Position numbers and translations under genes: made by a program
Notes under the pieces: generated by a model
Database searches by the model: none
What the model saw: only the letters and a program-made list of their open reading frames with translations
What the model was told of the DNA's origin: nothing
Part shown: positions 46,405-63,400 of the stretch, in pieces
How the letters are laid out: each line of letters starts with the position of its first letter
Numbering within the stretch: the first letter of the stretch is position 1
DNA from: Amphimedon queenslandica
Lineage: Eukaryota; Porifera; Demospongiae; Haplosclerida; Niphatidae
Direction of reading: 5' to 3'
Assembly (NCBI RefSeq): GCF_000090795.2
Contig: NW_003546299.1
Location: forward strand, 295,446 to 359,445
DNA: 64,000 nucleotides

Positions 46405-48664
46405 TTATTTTCCAATACAGAAGTCTTTAAAAATGACATCTAGAATCTCCTCAACATCAGTCTTTCCAGTTATTCTTCCTATCTCTTTCAGAGCTGATCT
46501 CAGTTCTTCAGCAGCTACTACGATATCGCTTTCACCTTTTTTAACGCAATCTACAAAGTGATTAATTTTGAATTTTCTCTTTTTGTATTACCAAGGAATC
46601 TTTGAATTGAGCAGCTGCAGTCTTGTAAGTGATGCCTGTGCCTTTGTTGTGTCAGATGAGGGCTATCAGCTAATGGATCGCCCCCTCTAATCAAGAAATT
46701 AAATGCTCCTTTAATATTATGAATAGCTTACAACATCTGCAACCGATTCTTTAAGACGTCCAAGAAATTTTCAATTCCTTTTCTAGTCGTGCATGAGACC
46801 CAACAGATTAAATTACTATTATCCTACAAGAAAGTATTTTTACTAAAAAAGGCATTTTTTGTACTGAGTCTAACTGGAGCTATAGTGTGAGATGATGGAA
46901 GCAGATCGGTCTTGTTCATAACAATTAATGTGTTGTTGTGATTCAGTCTCTCAAGGACCCTCTCTTCACTATGAATTAAAACGAATTCTCATACAACTCA
47001 AATTAATCACTATCCTTGTATTTCACTATCTTATGTATTACCTTACACTTGGGTTCATGCTGCACAACTTTTTCAGTACTTCTGGCTCTGGACATTGGAG
47101 TGTTGAGAGGTTGTCTTTGCACAGAGAACTATCAACTATTAGAATGTTCAAATCCGCACTCTCAACTCTGCAATGAGTACCAGGATAATATCATTTATTG
47201 GATTTTTGTTTTATAATTGCCTTTCAACGGCTCGTTTGATCCCTTCCTTTTCCACAGGATCACTGACTTGCCTTAGTCCAGCAGTGTCACTTTAAACAAA
47301 AGGTGCTCTTTAAAAGATCTCTCTTTCTCTCCCATCATTACCTTATCACAACTGGATATCCAGATATATCCAAAGATGACTCAATCACGTCTCTTGTAGT
47401 CCCAGCATATGGGGACACTATAGCAGCTGGGCGCTGGCCTACTCGATTTGTTGTTACTATAAAATAACTTGCCAATTTTCTTACACAATATGTTCAGTAA
47501 GCTGCTCTTGCCAGCATTGGGTGCTCCTATAATTGTGACTTGAATCCCAGAGCGGAGTCTTTCACCTCTTCTACCATCTTGCAAGTGAGATTGTATTTCT
47601 TTTGACAGCTCTTCGATTTGTCTGCAGACTGTATGTTTATAATACATTAAGAGGAGCTATTCATTTCTTTTTAAAGTGGTTCATCACCTTGTTCCAATAG
47701 CCCTTCTTCAATGTTCTCATCTTCACCAAAATCAATAATAGCTTCAACATTAGCAAGGGACTATAATAAAGTTAGAACTGTATGTCATATTACTTGATAA
47801 TATAGAACTGATACTTTTAATAATGATTCACTCCAACCATTGTAGAGCTTACTTAGATCCCCCTACATAATAAGTACAGAATGATGCAAGTACGTGTAAT
47901 TATAGTAGTGCTATACCTTCATTTGTCTCAGAGCTTGCTTTCTCTGAGCCTCTGTCTCTGCATGTATCAAATCAGAAAGACCTTCCACTTCAGTCAGATC
48001 AAGTTTTCCATTCAATAAAGCTCTGCAAAGGAATATTAAATAAATAATGAAGGCATAGACACCTTTTAGTGAAGTCTCCTGGTTCAGCATGCTTGAGACC
48101 AGGTAATGAAGAGAGAGAGTTCAATACGGAAGATATGACAGCTTTACCACCATGGACATGAAACTCTACACAATCTTCACCAGTAAAACTATTGGGACCT
48201 AAGAATGCAAGCATAACACTAGTATATCGAATTTTGACTACATGTCTTATACTAAACATATTATTCTATATGCCTTGTACTTTATGTGTAATACCCAGGT
48301 ACCTGGAAACCAAATAGAGAGACCATGATCAATAATGTCACCTGACAAAGGATCACGTAATCTTCGTAATGTTGCTGCTCTTGGCTTAGGGAGGCTTTTG
48401 AACTGTCCCAAATTAAGAATAACCTGTTAAAGGAAGATGAAGGCCTATTGTATAGCCATTGTTGTTACATCTGATGCTCTTGGTCCTGATACTCTGATTA
48501 CAGCTACTCCTGTGGAGAAGGAAAAACCATGAAGATCTCAGTCTTATAAACTCCTCACCACATTTCCCCTGTCCTGATGATAATGCAAACACTGTGTCCC
48601 CACTGCTAGAGCTCATATCAAATAAAGTTCTTGTAAAAAGTCTGACCAACCCACGTGTTGCCAT
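46405..48664 (-). CDS. GTPBP3: GTPBP3 / MnmE (MSS1) mitochondrial tRNA-modifying GTPase
   Basis: Multi-exon, start ATG at 48664 ([20 protein letters not shown]), stop at 46405. MnmE N-domain: [51 protein letters not shown]. Helical domain with [20 protein letters not shown] and ALRQMKGDLSKLY. G domain: P-loop [14 protein letters not shown], switch region [22 protein letters not shown]. The C-terminal catalytic motif C-x-G-K is present as FCIGK. With MTO1 the family installs taurinomethyl groups on wobble uridines of mitochondrial tRNAs. The N-terminus looks like a mitochondrial presequence (Arg, Leu, Thr, no acid). It converges on TRAF7 (126 bp between stops) and lies 75 bp downstream of TTLL9 on the same strand. 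Confidence 0.95.
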
Positions 48665-48738
48665 GTTGCTTTGTTACCCTCCCCCAGCCCCTCCCTTCCA
48701 ACAAAAAATTATTTCTAAAATGAATAATGAATGAATTT

Positions 48739-48744
48739 TTTATT
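48739..48744 (-). terminator. poly(A) signal overlapping the TTLL9 stop codon
   Basis: On the minus strand the last codons AGA AAA TAA A form AATAAA, so the stop codon is inside the hexamer. With the next start codon 75 bp away, a poly(A) site here would leave about 60 bp for the GTPBP3 promoter. Confidence 0.5.
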
Positions 48745-50131
48745 TTCTGTCTAATATTGACACTTTAAACAAATATTTCAACTGGTCCTCTCTGTCATTA
48801 TAGCATCCTAAAAAACTGTTTGTTGAGTAAGTCACTGGTTGGCCACAATGCAGAGCTATCTCATCAGATGCAATTGGCCCGTCGTTCCAAATTAGATCAA
48901 ATCCTCCGATTCTTTTCTCTTCACCAGTGAGACGATTCTCAAGGTCAGTAACATGCAGTACATCTTCCAGTAGACCAAATTTGAGCTCATAATCAGTTGG
49001 GCTGCTTGCAGTTAGACTAGGTGAAGCATTTACCTCAAGTATCCACGGTTTCATGTTGTTATCTATCATCAAATCAAAGCCATACAGCTCAATGCAGTGT
49101 TTGTCATTGATTATTATCTTCTGTACGCTCTGAAGGCTCTTTATAAAGATGTCATCAAACTGCTGGAAAAGGTTCTGCACAATTTCTGTCCCGTGCTTTG
49201 CGGTTAAGTACATCCTAAGTTCCTGGAGTGACCACTTGCAGCCTTTCTCTGGATCATAGTCTGGAGCATTCTTTTGGACCGCAACGTTAGTCAAGTGGAC
49301 AAATGTGTCAGAGATTGAGTCAAGTGAGAAACGAGTGTTTGAAAAACGTGCAAATCCACTCCTGTAGAGCCAGACTTTAAGAGGAGCATATGACATGACC
49401 AGGACATAAACTCTTATGTCAAATTTTCTTCCACCTATAAGGTAAGGATTGTCAATGTAGCGTTGGACTACATAGGTCTCTGGAGGCTCTTTGGACTCTT
49501 TGTCTTCATCACGATGAAAGTAATCCTCTTTCTTCCAGTCAGTGATGTCTTTTAGCTTACGAAAGAGAAAGATTCCTTTTCCTTGTGCTTTACCTGCTGG
49601 TTTCATGATCCAAATGGTGCCAGGCTTCTTTTTAAAATCCTCCACAAAGATGTGGTACTCTGACGGGAGCTCAAAAGTCGTTGGGAAAAAATCACACTTC
49701 ATTGCTTCCAGCTTAGACTCTTTTTCTAAAGACTTTTTTAATCTCTTGAGGTTCTTTGCCATGAGGTTCTTCCGGGTGAGTTCGTAATGATTCCTAAAGT
49801 GATTCACTCTCTGGCCTTCTTCTAGGTAGCAATGATCAAAGTGTTCCCTCATCCAGCCCACTTCACACCAGTAAAAGTCCCAGTCCCCATCTGGATCTTT
49901 AATCTCCTGCCATCCACGACTCCTCAGTACATCTAGGATGGTATTGGAGAGAGCACATTTGAAGCGAATGGGTTTTTCGACTCCTGATCCACCCGAGAGC
50001 TTGCTGGTGGTACCTTTTGGAACACGAGTTGGAGGTAAGGTAGAGGAGTCGTGTTTTCCAGGTCCTCCAGTCTTGAGACTGCTCTGTGTGATGGAGTCTT
50101 TCCTTTCTTGTACTGTCCTCTGGGTGGCCAT
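48740..50131 (-). CDS. TTLL9: TTLL9-type tubulin polyglutamylase, intronless
   Basis: A single uninterrupted frame of 463 codons ([20 protein letters not shown] to KVSILDRK), the only sizeable single-exon gene in a window of intron-rich genes. ATP-grasp TTL domain: [125 protein letters not shown], and the metal-binding [23 protein letters not shown]. Closest by eye to TTLL9, which adds glutamates to axonemal tubulin in cilia and flagella. Catalytic Glu/Asn of LEVNASPS are intact. The stop codon overlaps an AATAAA (48739-48744), giving a near-zero 3' UTR. Intronless state suggests retroposition, old because the frame is intact. Confidence 0.95.
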   Translation of the reverse strand: MATQRTVQERKDSITQSSLKTGGPGKHDSSTLPPTRVPKGTTSKLSGGSGVEKPIRFKCALSNTILDVLRSRGWQEIKDPDGDWDFYWCEVGWMREHFDHCYLEEGQRVNHFRNHYELTRKNLMAKNLKRLKKSLEKESKLEAMKCDFFPTTFELPSEYHIFVEDFKKKPGTIWIMKPAGKAQGKGIFLFRKLKDITDWKKEDYFHRDEDKESKEPPETYVVQRYIDNPYLIGGRKFDIRVYVLVMSYAPLKVWLYRSGFARFSNTRFSLDSISDTFVHLTNVAVQKNAPDYDPEKGCKWSLQELRMYLTAKHGTEIVQNLFQQFDDIFIKSLQSVQKIIINDKHCIELYGFDLMIDNNMKPWILEVNASPSLTASSPTDYELKFGLLEDVLHVTDLENRLTGEEKRIGGFDLIWNDGPIASDEIALHCGQPVTYSTNSFLGCYNDREDQLKYLFKVSILDRK

Positions 50132-50843
50132 TTTGTTTTTAGAATGGTAACCATGACAATGAGGGTGTAATAACTGTAATTATATTGCGTGGGTGTAGCC
50201 ACGTAACAGTACAGTAGTCAGATCAGTAAGCAATACCAAAACATAAAAATTATGGTCAAACAGTAGGAAGCAAATGCAACAGTAGATTTTGCTCTCCAAT
50301 TACTGACCTAGTGTTAAAGTGTCGTGATTGTGGGATATTTCCTGGATACCGGATAGGGTCATTATTAGTAGACAATTTCTAATAAAGGGGGTAACTGATA
50401 CAGTTGTTGTTCCATTAGCAGAATCATCACTAATTCTATTGGATTTATTTTGCAAAAGTCAATAATTACTATGTATAGTAGTAATACTAATTTGTAGACC
50501 ACCAACACGTAACTTGTACAGATTCACTCTGATGTCATGCCCAGCCAGACTAGTACTCGGTTGCCATTTTCCCTCTGTGACCAATAACTGTACAACATTA
50601 CAATGAATGACCAATCATGTACTGCCTTTTCACAATGTCATAATAGACATTTCTGTGTGTTTACATTTGTAATACTTGAGCGTATAGTAATGTTGTATTG
50701 TTCAAAGGGAAGGCACCATATTCTCTAGCCAGTTCATTACTTCAACAAACACAACTTGTGTCATTTACAAATTTAAAGTAAATAACAACTCAGTTTGCAA
50801 CCCACTTGCAATGTTTAACCTCCCAACTCAAAAATTATCAAAA

Positions 50844-50889
<46 letters not shown>

Positions 50890-51203
50890 GACAAAAAACA
50901 GTTAATAATAAAGAACTGAGAGAATCCAAATAAAGACTGCTGAACTTAATTCACATAAATTAAATATAATTATTGTGAAAACAAAAATAAGCATTGTAAG
51001 TAAAATTAGTATTTATTACCAGCTGTCATTCTTACAATTAGCAATAATTAATAGATAGTAATAATTATATGTTTGTTTTTGCTAAGAATTACATTATAAT
51101 GGACGACAATGAGAGAGAGAGAGTGAGAGGAATACATACATGTGTGTATGCATGCGTACAATGACGAGAAGATGAGGAATGAGCTACAGGTACATTCGCC
51201 TGT
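50132..51203. other. intergenic, AT-rich, (ATT)n microsatellite
   Basis: Between the TTLL9 start and the G-gamma stop. Holds an (ATT)n run at about 50845-50889. No further coding exon, RNA gene or element recognised. Confidence 0.55.
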
Positions 51204-51331
51204 TTATAAGATTGTACATGACGACTTCTTAATGAAGGGGTTGTCCCTTTTTGGAACTCCGTCCACTAGCGGGTCACTTTCTGATATACAATATTCTTTT
51301 AAGCTACAGAGAGAGAGGGGGGAGAGAGAGA

Positions 51332-51365
<34 letters not shown>

Positions 51366-51763
51366 AGGGATAAGAAAACAAGCTAAATGCAAATTCCATA
51401 TGCATGTGTACATCATATGGATGTGTACATGCATGCCTGTGCATGTATGTGATTTAATACATTTACACTAAGAAACACTGTAATGATTAGCAACGGCTCA
51501 TTAGTCAAAAGAATGTAGTGTAGTTTACGGAGACACATCTTTGTTACTAACGCCATCCATAAATATATTATCGAAACTTCTAATTGCATTAAGTTTCATA
51601 CCTCTCCCAAAATACTATGCTAAAATGTATCTCTACCCAGTGGTGTGAGGTGTGTTTGTGTGTCTATGTACCTGTTTGCCACAACTGATACTTTCTGTCT
51701 CTCAATCCCTAATTCTCTCTTCATCTGGTCGTTCATTTTTCTCAATCGATCGACTTCAGGCAT
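51204..51763 (-). CDS. heterotrimeric G-protein gamma subunit
   Basis: Two exons, 51672-51763 and 51204-51303, joined in phase (AG|C) through GT-AG ends to give a 63-residue protein. Exon 1 is a coiled-coil helix, MPEVDRLRKMNDQMKRELGI then ERQKVSVVAN. Exon 2 is LKEYCISESDPLVDGVPKRD then NPF and a C-terminal CAAX box, CTIL. The DP....P..NPF spacing and the prenylation box are the G-gamma signature; Leu at the last position predicts geranylgeranylation. It would pair with a Gbeta subunit at the plasma membrane. The size is slightly below the usual 68-75. Both exons are too short to be obvious as ORFs. Divergent from U2AF2 by 635 bp. Confidence 0.9.
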
Positions 51764-52398
51764 GATGACAACTCTTAGCGATTACTAGTATCATTATAAA
51801 GGAAAAAGGGAAAGAGAGAGAAAGAGAAAAAGAAAGATGGGATAATTGCAATATCCATTATTGTTATTATTACAATTGTAATAATAATGAATTGACACTT
51901 TATTGTGACACCTTGACGAATCAAACAAATAGTCTATAGTTTAACTTCCTTCATCAGTTGACACAGATATAACAACTTTACTCTTAAATATACATAGAAT
52001 GGACTGATTGGGTGTTAGGCTATACAAAAAACACAATAGGTCGAACAATGCAGTGTCCCACGGACTCGCCGTCCCTCAGCATCACAAAAAACCTCCAGAG
52101 CATTACAAACACATGAAGGCGCGTGTGCAAAGACAAACAATGTCACTGGTTTTAACTCACTGGCTCTTGTAGAAATGAGAAAGCGAGAAAAGGGGTTGCT
52201 TGCGGCCGGCCCTAGGAAAGAGACAAGTGAGTGTTAATAAACTGGGCTACGCCCAAAATACTCTCACGTAATGATCACGTGATCGCATTCGCACAGTCAT
52301 CAGACCCCGCCCATGTATAGCTATGTAACGTAATTACCGTATATAATCTTTTCATGTCACGTGATTTCAACACGTGGACATATGGAGGAGAATCGAAA
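51764..52398. other. divergent promoter region G-gamma / U2AF2
   Basis: Holds three cacgtga-type motifs near 52270-52375 (acgtaatgatcacgtgatcg, tgtcacgtgattt, caacacgtggac) close to the U2AF2 start, and cggccggcc at about 52204. E-box-driven expression is inferred only. Confidence 0.45.
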
Positions 52399-56856
<4,458 letters not shown>

Positions 56857-56958
56857 AGAGAATAGTTTTGTAGGATACTAATATTAGCATTTGTAGCTTT
56901 ATGCCTGGAACATGCACACACTACAGTACATATGTTTTATTGTAATATTGTTTTGTCT

Positions 56959-56964
56959 AATAAA
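56959..56964 (+). terminator. U2AF2 poly(A) signal
   Basis: AATAAA about 103 bp after the stop codon, followed by a T-rich/TG stretch. The only well-formed signal in this 3' region. Confidence 0.65.
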
Positions 56965-57444
56965 ATTGTTCACTAAAGTCGGACGCTTCCTTAAAGTTAT
57001 AGATCTAATTGTTGCTTTGTCTAATGGCAATTTGCTGGTTTTGCAAAATACGTGTTATTGTAGGCGAGACTAAGGCGTGGCCGTTCTGTAATCTGAACTG
57101 AAGGTACAAGGTAGCTCATCTAGCTAGCTGTGTTTATAGCAAGTGAGGACAGCTCCTCTTTTGTATCTATTGGTAAGTTAGTCTCTTCTTCCACCTTGCG
57201 TGATGTCTTCACGCCATTAACCACCTTTGTATTGCGTGTAGGTGATTGTGAGCCTTGTTCAAATTTTTGCCATTCCTATTTATTTAACAGCTACTCTAGC
57301 TATCCCTTTGTTGTACCTTATCAACAAGAAATTTCGCCTTAAGTGGTTTCTATCCTGTAGTCATTGCCTTTTATTTTATTTCCAGTTAGACATAATATTT
57401 GCAATGAATGGACTAAGACGTTAGGGTTTATTATCATTGTCACA

Positions 57445-60400
57445 ATGTCTGAGAAGAACAAAAGATTGAAATTTGGCAATTCGCGCATCCAATTTGGTAA
57501 TATTATCAACGTTGCTGTTGAACAAGGCGATGCCGACGGATTAGAGCTCATTTTGTCACAAGATGGAGGTATGTCTAAAGTTCTTTGTGTTGCTACAATT
57601 AAAGGCAACTTTATATATTATGTTCTTAACTTGTGTCTCTTCATTCTCTCTCTTCTCATTCTTCTTTTGCTTAGCTAAAGACCACATTGATTGCAAAAAC
57701 AAGCATGGACGGGTAAGCTTCCTATACACGCAACCACTTACTACACACAACATTCAGTAATGTAATATATATGTCACGCAGGTAATACGATCCCTTTATA
57801 GTAATAATTTGAATATTGTACAAGGTTATTCATTAGAATTTTACTATAGTTGCTTAGTTGTTATAGAAATACTTAGAGAAATACCCTATTTAACTTTCAA
57901 TACGACATCATGTACATGTGGTGTATGCATTTGGTAGAAGAGTAGGTGAAGAGAGGTTGGCATTATTATGGGCTCAGTTTTGATTCAGCAACCAATCAGT
58001 TTAGTGTTGTCAGTTTGAATGATGACAGTTCACGAATGAATGTAAGCAACAACAATTTCGTCAACTCAAAAGAGTGTTTATCTCAAGCCTGACATCAGTT
58101 ATGTGTACCTTGTAATAAGACATATTGTTCTTTCTTTCTTTTATATAGACTCCACTAGTTGTAGCTACTAAGCAAGGGAACCTAAAGTGCATAAAGTTGC
58201 TCTTGTCTCATGGCTGTGATCTTCATGCCACCATGACTAATGTCAAACAAGGGAAGGAGCTTCATGTGTGGGAGATTGCAGCTCAGAGAGGATTCAGAAA
58301 AATTGCAGAGTATCTGAATGGATGCTTAGGTACATGGTAATCATTATCTCTGAGTGCATCAGGGAGAGAGAAAGAGAAAGGGAGAGATAGTGTGGTTATG
58401 ATTTTGTGTCCTTCTTTTAGATGATTTAACTAAGTACAATTATCACCGAGCAATGATGGAAGCAGGTTAGTTTGAGTTTTTTATACTAAACTAAGCTTCA
58501 GTGTTCTTTTGCTTCCTTAGATGTACTGGAGATATGTCAGAATCCTAATCTCACCGAAGCTGATTTGAAAGAGTTTGATAAACACATTAAGATCCTGAAC
58601 ACTCTCTCAACTTTCGACATTAATGGAGATGAGATGTCAGAGTCCCTCCTCATTGTGTAAGCAAATGAGAGACTCATTGCAATATTATTATTACTATTAT
58701 ATATAAATGGTGTGTCTGTATTGAATTGCTAATTGTTAGTATGCCACTTGTGTATTATAAGATAGTGAGAGCTTGTATATCTTATCTGATACTACAGATA
58801 TACAGTGGTAATCTCTACTGCCTATATACATGTGCATGTACTTGTACATGAAATGAAAATCATGCTTTTCTGTATACATATACATAGATAGCTTGAATGG
58901 CTTATTGTTGTCATAACTGTTATCCTTATATAGTGGATTGGTTTATCAAGCATCATTTAAACTCAGTATAATCCCTCATTGCACATGTCACTGATTAGGT
59001 GTAGTAAATTCACTTGAACTCCAGTATCCTGTATTACTTATGCTACCTGTATTACTTATGCTACCTTTATCATGTATCCATACTTACATGACCAATTAGT
59101 TGTGAATTAAAGTTTACATTATAAATATTCTCATGACATGTGACTCTTAGACTATCCATTTGTGGTTGGTTCAGTATGTATAATGTATCTCATTGTAGTA
59201 ATTAGCCTTTACTGTATTTCTTGCTTCACTACTCATCCCACCCATACTATACATGCTAGACTGCTGATGTAACAAATATTTACTACTACATGTGTATTTA
59301 TTGTCTGTCTGAGACTGTCTCGCTCTTTTCCTCTCTCCAGAGCTACCAAAGCTGATAACAAGCTCATAGTTGAGAGATTACTAGAAGTGTACAACGTGAC
59401 TCCATACTCCAATGATCTCAAGACTGGTGAGTCTGCTCTCCACATTGCCTGCAAAAAATCCTCCGATCTTCGTTTCTACATCACGCAAAAGTGTCAAGAC
59501 CTCATTTTTTCAGTCGACACAAACGGAGAGAACCCGCTACACGTTGCCTGTCACATGAATGACCTTAGGTATGTAACATGGCTGTTCCAGAGGGTTCTAG
59601 AAAAGATAGAGAACGAGACCCTACCCTCCAGTTCATCTTTCTTGTCTTTACAGCTTGATCAGCTAGAGAGACCAAAGTTCCAATCGATGAGTTCTCATCC
59701 CCCCTTTCATTTGATGAATTCTGACTCTGCCACTTCTTCTTCCAACAACTCTCTGGCTCACCGGCAGCTCCCTTTGTTTGAAGAGGCAGAGGAGTACGAA
59801 GAGCAATCACCAGTTCAGCATCCTCTCAATGTCATGTTAAGAGATACTAAGTCTAAATCTGAGCCTGACCTTCTTGACTCTGGTCTCACTGATTCTGGTG
59901 CTAGTGGTCCTTCTGATGGGCCCCAGGAGGAGGAGGAGGGGGAGGATCGCCCACTCACTCTTATCATGAGAACCAAGGCATCACGTAGATCAGTAAAAGT
60001 TATTAGCAAGGAAGGACAGGGCATTGAACTAATAGGAGGAGGAGGAGGAGGGGGAAAGGGAGGGAGAGAAGGAGGCAGTGATAGCTTTTCAAGCATTCAG
60101 TCGTTAAAGACGCATCAAGTGAGCCTTGAGGAACTAGAGGCTTCAACTTATTCTCTCTCTGATAATCCACTGATTGCTTCTTCCCCTCCCCTGGAGGATG
60201 TTACTGTGGCCTCAGTCAGTGAGTATTCGGATAGTACAATGGATACCATACGCAATGACATCACCAGTGGCTACGAGAGCTATACAACTGTTGACAGTCG
60301 AAGACACGACCAAGCAGTCTTGCCTCGTAAGAAGATCCCAATAGCTAAAGGAAGGAAGAGAATCAACTCTGAGGAGCTTCCCTCATCTCCTCACAGAACT

Positions 60401-63400
60401 TTGTCTAATTTTGAAAACTCATCCAATTCTGACGTCTCTACTCTGTTAGACAGCACCGGTGAGTTACTGAAGAGTTTGACCTTCTCCCATGGCCCCTCTC
60501 CATTCACTTTTGACACTATTCTCTCGGTACACATGAGGCTCTTCTCGGTCAGTGCTAACGGCAGCAGTGTACTACACATTACTGCTAGAAATGGGCATGT
60601 TGATCTGCTCCTACTCATCACTCAAGTTGCTAAATACTTAGAGAACAATCCCGACGGAGCTGATGTGACTGTCCTCATTAGGAAAACCAGCTCAATATGT
60701 ACTCCACTGGAGGAAGCTATCGATAAAAATGAAAGCAATTGTCTTCGTATTTTAATGAAGTTTGCTAGCGAGACATCAGTATTTGAGAATATATATAATG
60801 ACTCTAGTCTGCTTCAGCGAGCCGTGAAGGTAGAGTCACTTGATTGTTTAAAGGTTCTATGCGATTACGGACTGTGGAGAGATGCTAAGGAGAGCCTTGT
60901 TACGATAACCAAAAAACTTCCAATCGATTCAATGTTTGGACGCTACCTCATGTTTTATCACATTCAATTGACTCTCTCCATGTTGTGCTCTCGTGTTAAA
61001 CGGAATGGAAGCCTTACCATTGACAATGGGGTCCTCCGTTGGAATGATTTAGAGCTTGAGGATATCAACCTTTTGTGGTTGACTGATGCTCCTGTGGCCA
61101 TTTCTACTGTATCCCATGCTTTCAAGACAATGTCTATTTCTCAACCTCTGCAGCAAAATAAAGAGTTCTTCCAGAAGCTCGGGCTAGCATGCAGTGAGTA
61201 CTTTAATAGCTACATGTGGCAGCCACAGGCTCACCCCACTGCCTGGGCCTTGCTACCGATTACCGAGATTGATCTATCCTCCAATAGACTGGAGGGGGTT
61301 TTGCCTGAAATATTCCAAATAAAGACCCTCACCGTACTGAATCTATCCCACAACAGACTGGTAGCACTCCCTAGTAACTTTAACATCCAGTCGCCAATAT
61401 ACACTTGCCAGAGCCTTGAAAAACTCAACGTGAGTCACAACTGTCTAGTGACCCTCCCCGAGGACCTTTTTTATGCTGTTGGTAACTCACTGGAGGAACT
61501 CAACGCACGTAATAATTCCTTAGAGTCCCTCCCTCCCGGTCTGTGGGTCTGTACTAAACTGAGTAACGTCAACCTGAGTCATAACAAGTTGACACAGCTG
61601 CATTATTTCAGCGATTCAAAGTATTTCTTTGATCAGGCCTACTCGAGGACTCTCATTAATTCAATGCAATTGGACCAGGGGGCACTCCTTAACTCTGGTA
61701 AGATGAATGAAGAGGACTTTATGGGTGTCATGAATTATGCCACTCGTCTCAATATATTTTATCACACTCTCTCCCACCTCTTGCCTGCCACATTTGAGAG
61801 TGGATCTGCTCCACATTACCTCCAGCAAGTCATTGACATTCACTGGTTGAGGACAAAGCTTAACAGCAGTCAATCATGTTCTCTCGAATATTTTGAAGTC
61901 TCACTCCCTCCCGATGAATCCTTAGCTATTACTCATTTAGATTTATCTTATAACTCTTTTTCTGAGCTTCCCAAAGACCTTCCCTGTATTGCACCTCATC
62001 TCGAGAAACTGGATCTTCGGGGAAACTCTATCAAGAACCTTGACATAGTCCGTGACATGCCTTCAGAGATAGCCTCGATTAATCTCAGCAGCAACAAAAT
62101 CTCTAGCGTCCATTATCAGCATAAAGCTCACGTGTGCATGAATCCTGTCAAACTGTTGGACGGGTGCGTATTGGATCCAAAGGAATCAAGATTCTGCAGG
62201 CACAAGTCCCATTGCATCCTTGATAAACTCACCAATCTAGTCCTTCATGATAATTCTATCGAATTTTTTAACTGCATCCCACAGGGAGACAGTATAGGAG
62301 GAGGAAGCACTTCTGCTAGTTTACAATCGTTCGACAAGGAAGAGTGCCAAGCTTATTTCCCTCACCTCTCTGTCCTCTCCCTTGAGCACAACAGTCTCCT
62401 TTGTGTCCCTAATGGTATCCAGTACTTGACTCAACTAAGCTCACTCTCTCTCTCTCATAACTCTCTCATTACGTACCTGCCTACTGTCATGGGCCTCATG
62501 AACCCTCAGGTCCTCCTCATATTGAAACTAGATGGAGTGTCACCAAAGAACATTGATCCAAAGCTACTCAACAAGCCTGGGGCAAGAGCAATCATCACTT
62601 ACCTGAAATCAATGTACCACAAGTAAGAGTGACACTAATACTCCTATAATGTGTTTTTAGTTATTAATATGAAGATTGTAGTGTTAGTTATTTATGTTTG
62701 TTGTTAAATGTATTTTATTCTCTCTTTTCCTTCTCTTTCTCTCTATCTAGATCACAACCTTATCATCGCATCAAGCTAATGCTAATTGGTGACAGCAATG
62801 TTGGTAAGACCAGCCTCCTCCTCAATCTCACAAAGAAAGGAAAAGTCTCTCGTTTCAAGGAGGTTGAAAAAGGATTGAATAAACTCCCGCTCTCAACCGT
62901 CGGGGTTGACCTTGGAGACTGGGAGTACAGCCCACAGTCCTTGAGACTGAAACCAGTGACCTTTATGACGTGGGACTTTGGTGGACAGATAGAGTATTAT
63001 GCCACTCACCAGTGCTTCCTCACCCAGCGATCTCTTTACATTATTGTATGGAATGCAAAAGAAAGGGAGAGAGGACTTGAGAGAATTAGACCATGGCTTG
63101 ACAACATCGGAGTAAGAACTATATACATGTAGTGGCACATGTAATTTTTCTCTTTTATATGCATAAATTACATTTGTGTACATTTACTTTTTATGCTTAG
63201 TATGTATGTATTACATTTATGTTTGTATTCTATAGATATATACATGTACATGTAGTCTCTCTCCTTTATATATCTTCAGTATTTATGTGTTTATTTCGTT
63301 GCCTCTAGAGTCGTATACCAAATGCTCCAGTCATTGTAGTAGCGACTCACCTTGACTCTCTCCCTTCTCAGAGGAGGAGTGAGATTGTTAAACGTTTGCA

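Noticed and set aside
46928-47176. 82-aa plus-strand ORF
   Set aside because: Antisense to GTPBP3 exons encoding its G domain.
57130-57342. 70-aa ORF upstream of the Roco gene as an alternative N-terminus
   Set aside because: No homology or repeat pattern, and no splice that keeps frame into the ankyrin exons was evident; more likely 5' UTR.
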